A DNA stretch of 64,000 nucleotides from Haliea sp. (GTDB taxonomy: Bacteria; Pseudomonadota; Gammaproteobacteria; Pseudomonadales; Halieaceae): contig JADJAL010000024.1 of NCBI GenBank assembly GCA_016704305.1, forward strand, positions 29,838 through 93,837. The letters run 5' to 3'. The translations under genes were made by a program, and so were the position numbers. Of the stretch, positions 1-9,289 are shown piece by piece (the stretch's first letter is position 1; each line of letters opens with the position of its first letter). The notes under the pieces are model-generated. The model had not been told where the DNA came from, searched no databases, and was given only the letters and a program-made list of their open reading frames with translations.

Positions 1-74
1 CTCAAGTCGCTCACCAAGCGGATGACTTTCAGGAATTTGAGACGCCATCTGACGCAGGCGAGGAGACGGGAATC

Positions 75-410
75 ATGTCGAACATTGATCATGCGATTGC
101 CACTCATCGCCTGACTCTGGGCCGGAGGCGCCAGAGGATACGCCAGCAACTGTGCCAATTGCGCAGCGATGCCAGAAGCTATTGCGCAAAACCGTCCACG
201 CTCATCGGCGCATTCCTGGCGGGAACGGCTCTGGGGGCGCTCTCCTCACCGCGCGTGCACGACGGGCAGAGACAACACTCGTCTGCTTCTACAAGGGGCG
301 ACTCGTTCCTGCGCGAACAAGCCATCGCGGCACTGAAACTACTGACTGCGAACGCCCTTGTCGGATTGTTTGCGCGTCTGCGCCACCTTGCAGGAAGTGA
401 GCGCGTTTGA
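75..410 (+). CDS. small hypothetical protein with one hydrophobic stretch
   Basis: Predicted protein of 111 residues that I do not recognise. It is Arg-rich at the N terminus (residues 10-35), followed by a Gly/Ala/Leu-rich stretch at about 40-60 that could be a membrane helix. A GAGGAG-like ribosome binding site lies about 9 bases before the ATG. The same frame is open back to the window edge, so a longer gene starting upstream cannot be excluded. It resembles the small membrane-linked proteins that follow YqjD/DUF883-type genes in gammaproteobacteria, but that is only an impression. Confidence 0.45.
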   Translation: MSNIDHAIATHRLTLGRRRQRIRQQLCQLRSDARSYCAKPSTLIGAFLAGTALGALSSPRVHDGQRQHSSASTRGDSFLREQAIAALKLLTANALVGLFARLRHLAGSERV

Positions 411-488
411 AGGGAAAAGCGCGAAAATGCGCAGGCATTGATGCACGACGCACCTCGGTAGTAGATAGAGCACGCAGAGGACTACGGT

Positions 489-659
489 ATGGAACTTGGC
501 GGGATTGTTGGATTGGTCATTATTGTGGTCGATCTCTGGGCGATTTTGCGGATTATCGGCTCCAGCGCTCCGGTCAGTGCCAAGATACTGTGGTCGCTGC
601 TGATCATCGTTTTACCCGTAGTGGGCCTGATTATCTGGTTCGTGGCAGGACCCCAATAG
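489..659 (+). CDS. PLDc_N-domain small membrane protein
   Basis: A 56-residue protein made almost entirely of two membrane helices (about residues 4-23 and 32-53) around a short polar hinge. It ends in the F-V-A-G-P-Q pattern typical of the phospholipase D-nuclease N-terminal (PLDc_N) family. Stand-alone copies are common in bacteria, and their exact role is not established. An AGAGGA ribosome binding site lies just upstream of the ATG. A longer overlapping frame from 407 has atypical composition and is a shadow. Confidence 0.75.
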   Translation: MELGGIVGLVIIVVDLWAILRIIGSSAPVSAKILWSLLIIVLPVVGLIIWFVAGPQ

Positions 660-804
660 GCTCGTCCACTCACTGGAAAGTACCGGGTCGCTCATTGGAC
701 TATTCGCTATAGAAGCCCATAATCAACTCAGGATTCTCGATCAGCGCAACCGCAAATTTCAAAATATCGTGTCCCATTCCGGATTGCCACGGGAGTAGCC
801 ATCT

Positions 805-2211
805 TTGACAACATATAGTCTGATTCTGGATTCGGATGCAGCGCACGCTGAGCGATTGTCGCATTTCTGCAATGACGTAGGCGCCGAAGTTCTGTATGCC
901 ACCAACATTGAAGAGGCGCTGGTTGCGCTGAGAAGTCACGCTGTCACCTTCGCCTTTATCGAACTACATGGCGGCGCCGAAGATGACCAAAGCAGCGGCT
1001 TGATGTTATTGGAATCCGGCGCGCTGGCCGATGTTGAGGCTATGTTCATGAGTAATCATGACAATCCCAGGCTAGCGGACGACGCTATTCGCCAGGGTGC
1101 CAGCTACTTCTTCTGCAAGCCCTTCGATCCGCTGGTGCTAGGCCCGATCATGCGGGATATCGTCGTGGAGTCGCTGCCCACCGCGGAACCTGATGCAGAA
1201 GACGCCCCCTGTGCAGTCGACCAGTTTGGTTTCCTGCGCGGCAGTTCCCCGAGCATGCGCAAACTGTACCGCCTCCTGCGCAAAGTGGCGCAGACCGATG
1301 CCAGCCTGATGATTGTCGGAGAGAGTGGCACCGGAAAGGAGCTGGTGGCACAAACCGTCCATACACTGTCGCCCCGCTCCGCCCAGCCATTTATCTGCGT
1401 CAATTGCGCCGCAGTGGCGGAATCGCTGATTGAGAGCCAGTTGTTCGGACACGAGAAGGGCAGTTTCAGCGGTGCGCATAGTCGGCATCGCGGCCTTTTC
1501 GAGCAGGCCGATGGCGGGACTCTTTTCCTGGATGAAATCACGGAAATGGATATCAACATGCAGAGCAAATTACTGCGGGTGCTGGAGACGAGGATGTTCC
1601 GCAGGCTGGGCTCCGAAGAGGTGATCAGCGTCGATGTACGATTCCTGTCCGCGACGAACGTCTCGCCGGACAACGCGGTCAAGCAGGGCAAGCTGCGGGA
1701 GGACCTTTACTATCGACTCGCCCAGTTCCCGATCTACGTACCCCCGCTGCGACAGCGCCAGGGCGACATCGCTGGCCTGGCACAGCACTTCCTCAATGCC
1801 CTGAACGAAAAGCATGCGACCAACATTGTGTTTACCACCCAGGCACTCGATGCGATCTCATCCCGCTCGTGGCCAGGCAATGTTCGCGAATTGAAAAATC
1901 TTGTGGAGCGCGCCTATATTGTGTCGGACGGGTTCATTAAAGCCGTCGATCTCCCAACGCCGGTTTCGATCCCAACGTTCGCCAGGGAAGATCACCAACC
2001 CCGAGAGGTCGACGGAGCAGAAATCCTGGTGCCCGTGGGTATACCCCTGGCGGATGCCGAGAGGACGTTGATACTCGCAGCGCTGGAGCGAAATTCTGGC
2101 GACAAAAGGACCACCGCGGAGGAGCTCGGCATCAGCCTGAAAACACTGTACAACCGACTCCGGGACTACGACTCACAATCGTCCGATTCGGATATATCAC
2201 CCGAAGCCTGA
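805..2211 (+). CDS. sigma-54-dependent activator (NtrC/AtoC family) with degenerate receiver domain
   Basis: Protein of 468 residues with three modules. Residues 1-120 have receiver-domain form, but the phospho-acceptor position holds Glu53 (FIELHG) instead of Asp. The conserved Lys105 (CKPFDP) is kept. Residues 141-375 form the AAA+ domain, with Walker A GESGTGKE at 172-179, Walker B LFLDE at 240-244 and the sigma-54 contact loop as GSFSGA (219-224) rather than GAFTGA. Residues about 425-455 form a Fis-type helix-turn-helix. The start is TTG, preceded by GGGAG. It activates sigma-54 promoters; no histidine kinase is adjacent, so signalling may not depend on phosphorylation. The last 46 bases overlap the convergent PRC-barrel gene. 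Confidence 0.9.
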   Translation: MTTYSLILDSDAAHAERLSHFCNDVGAEVLYATNIEEALVALRSHAVTFAFIELHGGAEDDQSSGLMLLESGALADVEAMFMSNHDNPRLADDAIRQGASYFFCKPFDPLVLGPIMRDIVVESLPTAEPDAEDAPCAVDQFGFLRGSSPSMRKLYRLLRKVAQTDASLMIVGESGTGKELVAQTVHTLSPRSAQPFICVNCAAVAESLIESQLFGHEKGSFSGAHSRHRGLFEQADGGTLFLDEITEMDINMQSKLLRVLETRMFRRLGSEEVISVDVRFLSATNVSPDNAVKQGKLREDLYYRLAQFPIYVPPLRQRQGDIAGLAQHFLNALNEKHATNIVFTTQALDAISSRSWPGNVRELKNLVERAYIVSDGFIKAVDLPTPVSIPTFAREDHQPREVDGAEILVPVGIPLADAERTLILAALERNSGDKRTTAEELGISLKTLYNRLRDYDSQSSDSDISPEA

Positions 2212-2444
2212 GAATTATGATCTCGGGACTGGCCGAATTTGGTCAGCTTGAAAGATTGCAGTTGCTCGTCGAAGCGCAGGTTGGGCCAATCCAGATGAAT
2301 CGTCTGCCACGCCGTTTGCAATTCCAGATACTTGAGCCTGCCCGAATCCGCATCGAACGCGCAACGCACGATGTTTCCCAGCTTTTGCCCTTGTAAACCC
2401 AGTACCGGCCAATCTCGTGTTGGGCGGACAAACAATGTTTGCAT
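2166..2444 (-). CDS. PRC-barrel domain protein
   Basis: Protein of 92 residues. Residues about 12-50 show the PRC-barrel pattern: a Gly-rich turn (LGLQGQKLG), a hydrophobic strand, then DADSGRLKYLEL. PRC-barrel proteins are small beta-barrel modules, often stress-related or envelope-associated; the partner here is unknown. The ATG follows AGGAACAGAG, a usable ribosome binding site. Its 3' end overlaps the convergent sigma-54 activator by 46 bases, so the last dozen residues have unusual composition and the true end could be slightly earlier. Confidence 0.6.
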   Translation of the reverse strand: MQTLFVRPTRDWPVLGLQGQKLGNIVRCAFDADSGRLKYLELQTAWQTIHLDWPNLRFDEQLQSFKLTKFGQSRDHNSQASGDISESDDCES

Positions 2445-2480
2445 GGTTCTCTCTGTTCCTGAATGCGTTGGTATTGCGAC

Positions 2481-2570
2481 CTACCTTGCGAGCGCAGCGA
2501 CAACTACCAATACCAACACGTCGGTTAATGTGAGCCAGCCGGTGTAATTCTTACATTGCGTTTGTAACAT
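2481..2570 (-). CDS. possible 29-residue membrane peptide
   Basis: Very short frame with one strongly hydrophobic stretch (TDVLVLVVVAALAR) at the C terminus. It lies alone between the PRC-barrel gene and sodB. An AAGG sequence is about 12 bases upstream of the ATG. The length and single helix fit a small membrane protein, but there is no family match I can name and chance is a fair alternative. Confidence 0.25.
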   Translation of the reverse strand: MLQTQCKNYTGWLTLTDVLVLVVVAALAR

Positions 2571-2602
2571 TCGATCACACCTTACGACAATTACATCTCC
2601 CG

Positions 2603-3219
2603 CTATGCAGTCGCCCTGCGCTTGACTGCACGGTTTTCGAAATTCTCGGCCGCAAACTCCCAATTAAGGAGGTGGGCGATGACCGCTTCCAGATGCTTCT
2701 CACGCTCATTCTGGTAATCCAGGTAGTAGGCGTGCTCCCATACATCGATCGTCAGCAGCGGGACTTGCGCCGCCGTCAGCGGATTGTCGGCATCGCCGGT
2801 ACTGGTGACGCACAGTGAAGACGCGTCATTGTCGAATATCAACCACCCCCAGCCCGTACCAAACTGACCCGCAGCGACCGTGCGCAATTGCTCCTGCAGC
2901 GCGTCCATGGAACCAAAGTCGCTTCGATCTGCCTGAGCAGCGGACCTGCCGTAGGCGCGGCATTGCTTCCCGGTTCGATGCTCCGCCAGTAAAAATCGTG
3001 GTTCCAGACTTGCGCGGCGTTGTTGAACACGTCGCCATCGGACCCCCGGACAATTTCCTCCAGTGTCAGCGCCCGACGCTTGTCGTTCGCCAGCGCTTTG
3101 TCCAGCTTGTCCATATATCCCTGGTGATGCTTGTGATAATGAATACCTACAGTACGCTGGCTGATGTAGGGTTCCAGCGCGTTTTCGGCGAATGGGAGTG
3201 GTGCGAGTTTGAAGTCCAT
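2603..3219 (-). pseudogene. sodB: Fe/Mn superoxide dismutase, interrupted by a one-base deletion
   Basis: Restored product of about 205 residues, the usual length for SodB, which converts superoxide to peroxide and oxygen in the cytoplasm. The N-terminal part (LAPLPFAENALEPYIS, HYHKHHQGYMDKLDK, VWNHDFYW) and the C-terminal part (GWGWL, DVWEHAYYLDYQNER) carry the metal-ligand motifs: two His in the first half, then Asp and His in DVWEH. The two parts lie in different frames. The break is at about 2915-2917, where one T is missing on the coding strand from a T run before GGTTCCATGGAC. The gene is otherwise intact, so a sequencing error is more likely than decay. Confidence 0.85.
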
Positions 3220-3361
3220 ATAGTCACCTCGAATGCCTGTAGTGGATCGGAATCGTCAACGTCATTGAGCCGTGTCATATTCAATAAAGCATGTTCTGTG
3301 CCATGCTGAGAAAATACGGTGCGCATTCACTTGTGAATGCGCTACGCGAACGGGTCAGACG

Positions 3362-3968
3362 ATGAACAAAAAAGTGCATGAGCTTGTCAACCAGATCCGC
3401 CAGCTGGAAGAAGAGTTGAGAGAAGCCCTGCTGGAGCAGGAAGCCAAACTCTCGTATCAGCTTGAAGGATCGAAGGTCAGGTTTGACCAGGCGGTGAAAT
3501 CCGCGCACAAGCGCCTGAAAACAGGTCTTTTCACCTGGCTGCGCAACAGCCGCCCACAGAGCTTTCTTTCCGCCCCGTTTGTCTACGGCATGGTGCTGCC
3601 GATTGGACCGCTCGATATCTCGCTAACCTGTACCAGCAGATTTGCTTTGGCTGTACGACATACCCCGGGTCATCCGGTCTGATTTTATTGTCATCGACCG
3701 ACACCATCTGGCCTACCTCAATGTGATCGAGAAGCTGAATTGCATGTACTGCGGCTACGGCACAGGCGTCATCAATTACGCCAGGGAAATCATCTCTCGC
3801 ACCGAGCAGTACTGGTGCCCGATCAAGCATGCGCGGAAAGTCGTCGATGCCCACTCTCGCTACAAGACATTTCTCGACTACGGCGACGCCACTGCCTATC
3901 CGATCGAACTGATGGATTTTCGCGCCGCGTTGAAAGAAGACAATACGAACACGCCTCCCGAAGCATAG
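3362..3968 (+). pseudogene. conserved hypothetical protein broken by two one-base deletions
   Basis: Restored product of about 202 residues. The N-terminal 50 residues form a charged coiled coil (QIRQLEEELREALLEQE). Then comes a hydrophobic segment (LSAPFVYGMVLPI) and a Cys-rich C-terminal half with NCMYCGYGTG and the motif TEQYWCPIKHARK. This layout occurs in a widespread bacterial family of unknown function. The reading frame slips near 3627-3628 and again near 3650-3651; adding one C at each point restores continuous sequence (SLTLYQQICFGLYDIPRV). Two slips 23 bases apart suggest read error. The coiled coil and cysteines suggest a membrane-attached metal or redox protein, which is inference. 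Confidence 0.65.
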
Positions 3969-4032
3969 AACAGGGTGTTTGCACCAACCGCCCTGCTCGC
4001 CTGATCGCTTCCAGGATTTTGCCGTGTGGTGT

Positions 4033-4530
4033 TCAGCTATCGACCGAGCGTATCGCGCGCACGACTTTTTTTGGCAGCTTCACTTTCAGATGGTCGTTCT
4101 TCTGCAGCTCCGCGCTGGCCTTGTCCGCGTTCACGGCACAGGGCAGCTGCACTGCGTGGAAAAAGAACTTGCTCCGCGACTCCGACTGCGCGCCGTCGCC
4201 ATCGCCCTGCGAGCGCGACTCCCGGTGGGACCCGAGGATTTTCAGGGTGTCGCCTGCAACCTCGATCTCGATTTCCTCGGGCTGAAAGCCGGTGAGGTCA
4301 CAAGAAACCACGATGTGATTCTTGTGCTCGGACAGTTCCAGATGGACGGGCGCGAGAATCTCCGCCTGCGCGTGCAGCCAATCACTCTCGGCATCGCCGG
4401 CATCGGGGGAACGTTTCGCGAACAAATGGTAGGCGCGCTCCCGAATCTTGTCCTGCATGCGTTCAAATGAGCGGCCCAGGGATTGGCCAACGGAAATTTT
4501 CGCTTGGTTACTGACGTTTACGGCTTCCAC
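4033..4530 (-). CDS. Hsp20/alpha-crystallin chaperone with N-terminal DUF2934-like segment
   Basis: Protein of 165 residues. Residues about 20-55 resemble the DUF2934 motif (RAYHLFAKR, then SDWLHAQAEI). Residues about 65-160 form an alpha-crystallin domain, ending in the ADKASAEL and LKVKLPKK strands. Small heat-shock proteins hold unfolded proteins for refolding. I chose the GTG start at 4530 because a strong GGAGGTGAT ribosome binding site lies 5-7 bases upstream; an ATG further up would put that site inside the gene. The usual C-terminal I-x-I tail is not evident. It stands alone, convergent with the frameshifted gene at 3362. Confidence 0.8.
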   Translation of the reverse strand: MEAVNVSNQAKISVGQSLGRSFERMQDKIRERAYHLFAKRSPDAGDAESDWLHAQAEILAPVHLELSEHKNHIVVSCDLTGFQPEEIEIEVAGDTLKILGSHRESRSQGDGDGAQSESRSKFFFHAVQLPCAVNADKASAELQKNDHLKVKLPKKVVRAIRSVDS

Positions 4531-4668
4531 GATATCACCTCCAACAGGGAATGATTCCACGAGCAACGGTGAAATTATTCCAAAGCGCAGCAGGGGTGTC
4601 GTTGCGGTGGATCAATGAACGGACGAATTGCACGCGGGCGGCCCTGCACATGCTGGCGCAGCGGCTGC

Positions 4669-6199
4669 CTATGCCTTCAACTGCGTCGGGAGCGTCGCCT
4701 CCGAAGGGTCAGCGAGTTGCCGCCGGTGCGCTGCCAGTAACTGCCTGATCCGCGCGGCCAGGCCTTGCGGCACCTGCTGCCAGGCGAAGCGCCAGCGCCA
4801 GTTACCCACGGTGGTGCCGGGCGTGTTCATGCGGCTGCGGCCGTCGAGCCCGAGGAAATCCTGCCAGGGGATAATGGCGGTATCGGCGCGCGATGCCATG
4901 GCCTGGTGGATCAGCATCCACGGCATGCTCTCGTCGAGATGGCCGAAGTAGGCGTACACCCGCTCGCGGGTCGCGGCGTCGAGGCTTTCGGAACCAGCCG
5001 AGCGTGGTGTTGTTGTCGTGCGTGCCGGTGTACACGATATCGCCGCGCTTGTGCATATGGTTCAGATACGGATTGTCGGGGCTGCCGTCAAACGCAAACT
5101 GCAATACCACCATGCCGGGCAGCGCGAACTCGGCGCGCAACGCTTCCACGTCGGCGGTGATCAAGCCGAGGTTCTCGGCCACCAGTTTCAACTCGGGATA
5201 ACGGCGGCGCACCGCGTGCAGCAGTTCCCGGCCCGGAGCTTCAACCCAGCGGCCCTCGCGCGCGGAGGTAGCCCCGGCGGGAATCTCCCAATAGGCCTGC
5301 AGCGCGCGGAAGTGATCGATACGCACGATGTCAAACTGCCTGGCCGCGGAATCAAAGCGCTGCAGCCACCACTCGAACGCGGTGCCCTGCATGCGCTGCC
5401 AGTGGTACTGGGGATTGCCCCAGAGTTGTCCCTCGGCGCTGAAATAATCCGGTGGTACGCCGGTGACGGTGATCGGCTGGCCCTGCTCATCGAGGTCGAA
5501 CAGGTGCTGGTGCGCCCACACGTCGGCACTCTCCAGATGCACGAAGATCGGGATATCGCCAAACAACTGCACATCGCGCGCCGCCGCATAGGCGCGCAGC
5601 TCACGCCATTGGCGATCAAAGATGAACTGGCGAACACGCAGGCGATCGAGTTGCGCGGCCAATTGCGCGGCCATCGCGTCGCACGCAGTGGGGTCCCGGT
5701 CGCGCAATCCAATGGGCCACTGCGCCCAGGAGCGCTGTTGCTCGGCATCACGGAACGCCCGAAAGCGCACGTAGTCTTCCAGCCAGAAAGCACTGTCCTG
5801 CAGAAATTGCGCATAATTCTGCGCCATGGGCGATGTCGGCGCCGCGTCGCTGCGCGCAAGAAAAGCGTCGCAGGCCTTATCGAGTACGCCATATTTGGCA
5901 TCGGGGTTGGCCGCGCCCTGCGCTGCCTGTTCCGCGGAAAGCAAGCCGCGCTCTACCAGCCACTGCAGGTCAATCAGGTCCGGATTTCCCGCGTGGACGG
6001 AGAAACACTGGTAGGGACAGCCGTCCGGGTGCGTGGGGCCGAGCGGCAATACCTGCCAGATGCGCAATCCCGCGTCGGCGATCAGGTCGACAAAGCGGCG
6101 CGCATCGGCGCCGAAATCACCGCAGAAGCCGGGGCCGGGCAGGCTGGTCGGATGCAGCAACACGCCGGCCTGGCGCATGGCCTGGCGGGATTTTTTCAC
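4669..6199 (-). pseudogene. malQ: 4-alpha-glucanotransferase (amylomaltase), frameshifted near the C terminus
   Basis: Restored product of about 509 residues, normal for GH77 MalQ, which moves alpha-1,4-glucan segments between maltodextrins. Visible motifs include GVLLHPTSLPG at the N terminus, IWQVLPLGPT, the catalytic region DIVRIDHFRALQAYWEIPAG and AENLGLIT. The frame breaks at about 4986-4988, where one extra A (coding strand) follows GGTTCCG. The C-terminal part (VYAYFGHLDESMPWMLIHQA to GNWRWRF) continues in the next frame. The GTG start overlaps the GH57 stop as GTGA, so the two are translationally coupled. It is the last gene of glgC-GH57-malQ, consistent with maltodextrin recycling during glycogen turnover. 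Confidence 0.9.
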
Positions 6200-7893
6200 G
6201 CGCCACCCTCGCTGTGCTGGCGCATGACGCCACCGCGACTGGGGTGGCCGCCGCCACGGGAAATAATTTCCGCGAGGTAGGCGGGCGCCTCCAGATGCAA
6301 CATCTGGTAGAGGTTGGCGAGGTGCATGCGATACAACTGGTCGAACTGGTTGACGGTGGCCGAGGGGTTGTAATCGCCGAACCACCAGAACCAGTCAGAG
6401 CCTTCGCAGATCGCCAACTGGCGCTCCGCGGCGGCGAGTTCCTCCGGGGTGAGGTTGCCGGCCGCCACCTGTGCGTCGAAGCCCTGCTTCGCCTCCACCA
6501 GTATCTCCCAGCCGCGATTCTTGTCCGGACTGCCTATCCAGGTGGAAAAGGTGCCGTACACCCAACTGCCTGCGACCAGGTGCTCCTCCCGCGCCGGGCT
6601 GGGCGATTTCTCGCGCTGGAATTGCTCGAACGTGGTCATTTGCAGCAGCGGGTTTTTGGCCAGGCTGCGGTAGAGCTGGCTGAGGAAGTGATAGCCATTC
6701 TCGGGGTAGTACTCCCACGCGTTCTCGCCATCCAGGATGATCGTGATCAGGCAGTCGTCGCGGTCCGGGCAGGCCCTGGCGATATTCTCCATGTGGCCTA
6801 CCAGGTTCGCCACCGCGTCATCGGCATGCCAGTCGGAATAACTGAAGCCGATCAGGTCGGAGAGACCGTCATCGCGAAAGAAACAGTCGAGGGCGACGTC
6901 GCCGAAACGGTAGACCCGGTGACTGCAGGATTTGGATGCCGAGTCGTGACTGTTGTTGAGGACATTGCCACCGCTGGCCACCCAGTGAAAGTCAAACTCG
7001 GCGAACAGCGCCAGTGCCTGCTGGCTCACGCCACCCTCCGAGGGCCACAGGCCGACCGGCTTGCGACCGAACACTCGCTCGAAAGTGGCCAGCCCCTGCC
7101 GCAAATGCCAGCGCGCCCGGGCCTCGCCACCCGGGTACTCGGTAATCACGGGCATATGCACCCCCGGCATACTCTCGCGGGCGGACTCCATGTCCAGCAG
7201 CAGCGGCACGATGGGGTGGGCATAGGGACTCATGCTCAGCTCCACCTGCCCGCTGTCAGCCAGCGCGCGGTAGCGAGGCACGATGGATTGCAACTGCTCC
7301 AGCACGATCTGCAGCAATTCGCGCCGGTCGTGCAGGGTGAAATTCTGTCCCTTGTCCCGCAGGCGCTGCAGCCGCGCATCCGTGCGCTGCACTGACTCGG
7401 CCATCCAGCTGATGTGGTACCACACCAGCAGGTCCGCCAGGAAATGGTTGGAGGCATAGATCAGGCTGTCGGGATGCGCCTCGTACCAGTCGGCCATCGT
7501 GACCAACCGCTGGAAGGGCGCGAAACGCGCGATCATGCGCTCGCGGTTCGCCCGCAGGCAATCGCGCATCAACTGCAGGCGGTTCTGGGTGTTTCCGGGC
7601 AGTGCGGGTTCGGCCAATTCCGCCAGCAACGGATCGCAGATCACCCCGTTGCCGTCCAGGTACGCGCCGATCTGCACGCAGTAGTTCTCGATCTGCTCCA
7701 GCAGGATGGGCGCGAAGTTCACCACTGCTTTGGCTTCGGGCACGGCCTCGAGGTGGGCCGCCATGTCCACATAATCCTTGGTCGCATGCAGGTAGGTCCA
7801 CGGCAGGTGCACTTTGCCGGTACGCAGGTCGCGATACTCCGGCTGGTGCATATGCCAGCACAGCACCACGTTCATCGGCTGGTTAGCGGGCAT
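6196..7893 (-). CDS. GH57 family glycoside hydrolase (alpha-amylase/glucanotransferase type)
   Basis: Protein of 565 residues. The N terminus (NVVLCWHMHQPEYRD) is the hallmark of GH57 enzymes, and a Pro-rich GLWPSEGGV segment sits near residue 280 where the catalytic nucleophile Glu lies in the family. A further conserved stretch is LDGENAWEYYPENGYHFL. Known GH57 activities include alpha-amylase, 4-alpha-glucanotransferase and branching enzyme; sequence alone does not decide which. The ATG overlaps the glgC stop by 11 bases, and the 3' end overlaps malQ, so the three form one operon. Placement suggests trimming or remodelling of stored alpha-glucan. Confidence 0.85.
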   Translation of the reverse strand: MPANQPMNVVLCWHMHQPEYRDLRTGKVHLPWTYLHATKDYVDMAAHLEAVPEAKAVVNFAPILLEQIENYCVQIGAYLDGNGVICDPLLAELAEPALPGNTQNRLQLMRDCLRANRERMIARFAPFQRLVTMADWYEAHPDSLIYASNHFLADLLVWYHISWMAESVQRTDARLQRLRDKGQNFTLHDRRELLQIVLEQLQSIVPRYRALADSGQVELSMSPYAHPIVPLLLDMESARESMPGVHMPVITEYPGGEARARWHLRQGLATFERVFGRKPVGLWPSEGGVSQQALALFAEFDFHWVASGGNVLNNSHDSASKSCSHRVYRFGDVALDCFFRDDGLSDLIGFSYSDWHADDAVANLVGHMENIARACPDRDDCLITIILDGENAWEYYPENGYHFLSQLYRSLAKNPLLQMTTFEQFQREKSPSPAREEHLVAGSWVYGTFSTWIGSPDKNRGWEILVEAKQGFDAQVAAGNLTPEELAAAERQLAICEGSDWFWWFGDYNPSATVNQFDQLYRMHLANLYQMLHLEAPAYLAEIISRGGGHPSRGGVMRQHSEGGA

Positions 7894-9151
7894 AGTGCAG
7901 TCGCTGGCCCAGCATGTCGGGCGTCACCAGCACCACGCCCTCCTCCGAGACATGGAACCTGGCGGCATCTTCCGCGGCATCCACGCCGATGCGGGTGTTG
8001 GGCGGAATGATGCAGCCCTTGTCGATAACCGCCTTGCGGATGGTGCAATGCCTGCCGATCTGCACATCGGGAAAAATGACGGTGTCCTCAATGTGTGCGA
8101 AAGAGTGTACATGGACGTTACTGAACAGCAGGGAGTGGCGCACATAGGAACCGGATACGATGCAACCGCCCGCGACCATGGAATCCACCGCCATGCCGCG
8201 CCGGCCCTCGTCGTCGAAAATGAATTTGGCCGGCGGCACCTGGGCCTGGTAGGTCCAGATCGGCCAGTCGCGGTCATACAGGTTGAGTTCCGGGCTGATG
8301 CCGATCAATTCCATGTTGGCGCGCCAGTACGCGTCGATGGTGCCCACGTCGCGCCAGTAGGCCTGGCAGCCATTCGCGGCCTGGCGAAACGGGTATGCCG
8401 TCACCTTCAGCCGCGCAATGACGCCGGGGATGATATCGCCGCCGAAGTCATGCGTGGAATCGGGATCATCGGCATCGCGCAGCAGTTCGTTGATCAGCAC
8501 CTCGGTGCGGTAAACGTAGATACCCATGGAGGCGAGGGCCACGTCATCGCGACCGGGCATAGGCGCTGGCTGGGCCGGCTTTTCGGTAAATTCAACAATA
8601 CGGTTGTTTTCATCCACTGCCATTACGCCAAAGGATGATGCTTCCCGCATCGGCACCTCGATGCACCCAACCGTGATATCCGCGCCCGCCTTTGCATGGG
8701 CGGCCAGCATCGGGCCGTAATCCATCTTGTAGATATGGTCGCCCGCCAGCACCAGGACGAATTCCGGATTGTGCGAGCGAATGATATCGATGTTCTGGTA
8801 GATGGCATCCGCGGTCCCCTTGTACCAGGACGTTTCCAGTCGCTGTTGCGCCGGGAGCAGTTCGATGAACTCGCCCAGCTCCCCGCGCATGAAGCCCCAG
8901 CCGCGCTGCACATGTTGGAACAGGCTGTGGGATTTGTACTGCGTGAGGATGCAGACCTTGCGGATACCCGAGTTCACGCAGTTGGACAGCGGGAAATCGA
9001 TAATCCTGAATTTGCCACCAAAGGGCACCGCCGGTTTGGCGCGCCACTGGGTGAGCTGTTTCAGCCTTGAACCACGGCCACCCGCCAACACCAGGGCCAG
9101 GGTACCCTTGGTGAGGCGACTGACGTAGCGTTCGGAATCCTGATCGGTCAT
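7883..9151 (-). CDS. glgC: glucose-1-phosphate adenylyltransferase
   Basis: Protein of 422 residues, standard for GlgC, which makes ADP-glucose from glucose-1-phosphate and ATP, the committed step of glycogen synthesis. Seen: the nucleotide-binding loop LAGGRGSRL with downstream RAKPAVPFGGKFRIIDF, the GDHIYKMDY catalytic region, and the C-terminal left-handed beta-helix (IEDTVIFPDVQIGRHCTIRK). First gene of the minus-strand operon, divergent from glgB across 138 bases that probably hold both promoters. The normal enzyme family is allosterically controlled by glycolytic intermediates, which cannot be judged here. Confidence 0.96.
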   Translation of the reverse strand: MTDQDSERYVSRLTKGTLALVLAGGRGSRLKQLTQWRAKPAVPFGGKFRIIDFPLSNCVNSGIRKVCILTQYKSHSLFQHVQRGWGFMRGELGEFIELLPAQQRLETSWYKGTADAIYQNIDIIRSHNPEFVLVLAGDHIYKMDYGPMLAAHAKAGADITVGCIEVPMREASSFGVMAVDENNRIVEFTEKPAQPAPMPGRDDVALASMGIYVYRTEVLINELLRDADDPDSTHDFGGDIIPGVIARLKVTAYPFRQAANGCQAYWRDVGTIDAYWRANMELIGISPELNLYDRDWPIWTYQAQVPPAKFIFDDEGRRGMAVDSMVAGGCIVSGSYVRHSLLFSNVHVHSFAHIEDTVIFPDVQIGRHCTIRKAVIDKGCIIPPNTRIGVDAAEDAARFHVSEEGVVLVTPDMLGQRLHYAR

Positions 9152-9289
9152 TGTGGTTTCATTGATCTGTGAACTGGTGGGCCCAACGCGATTCCTTTAC
9201 CATCAGGTGACGGTAACATCAGGACGTTACGCGAACAATCGCGAAACAAATTTCATTGCGCTAGCTTGATATACATCATTGGATTTTAG

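Noticed and set aside
5018..6280. Long plus-strand frame opposite malQ
   Set aside because: Antisense shadow in GC-rich DNA; the minus strand carries clear MalQ motifs.
4802..6385. Long minus-strand frame of 527 codons across malQ
   Set aside because: Its ends are out of the real frame (N terminus overlaps GH57 and C terminus is after the slip). The malQ call covers it.
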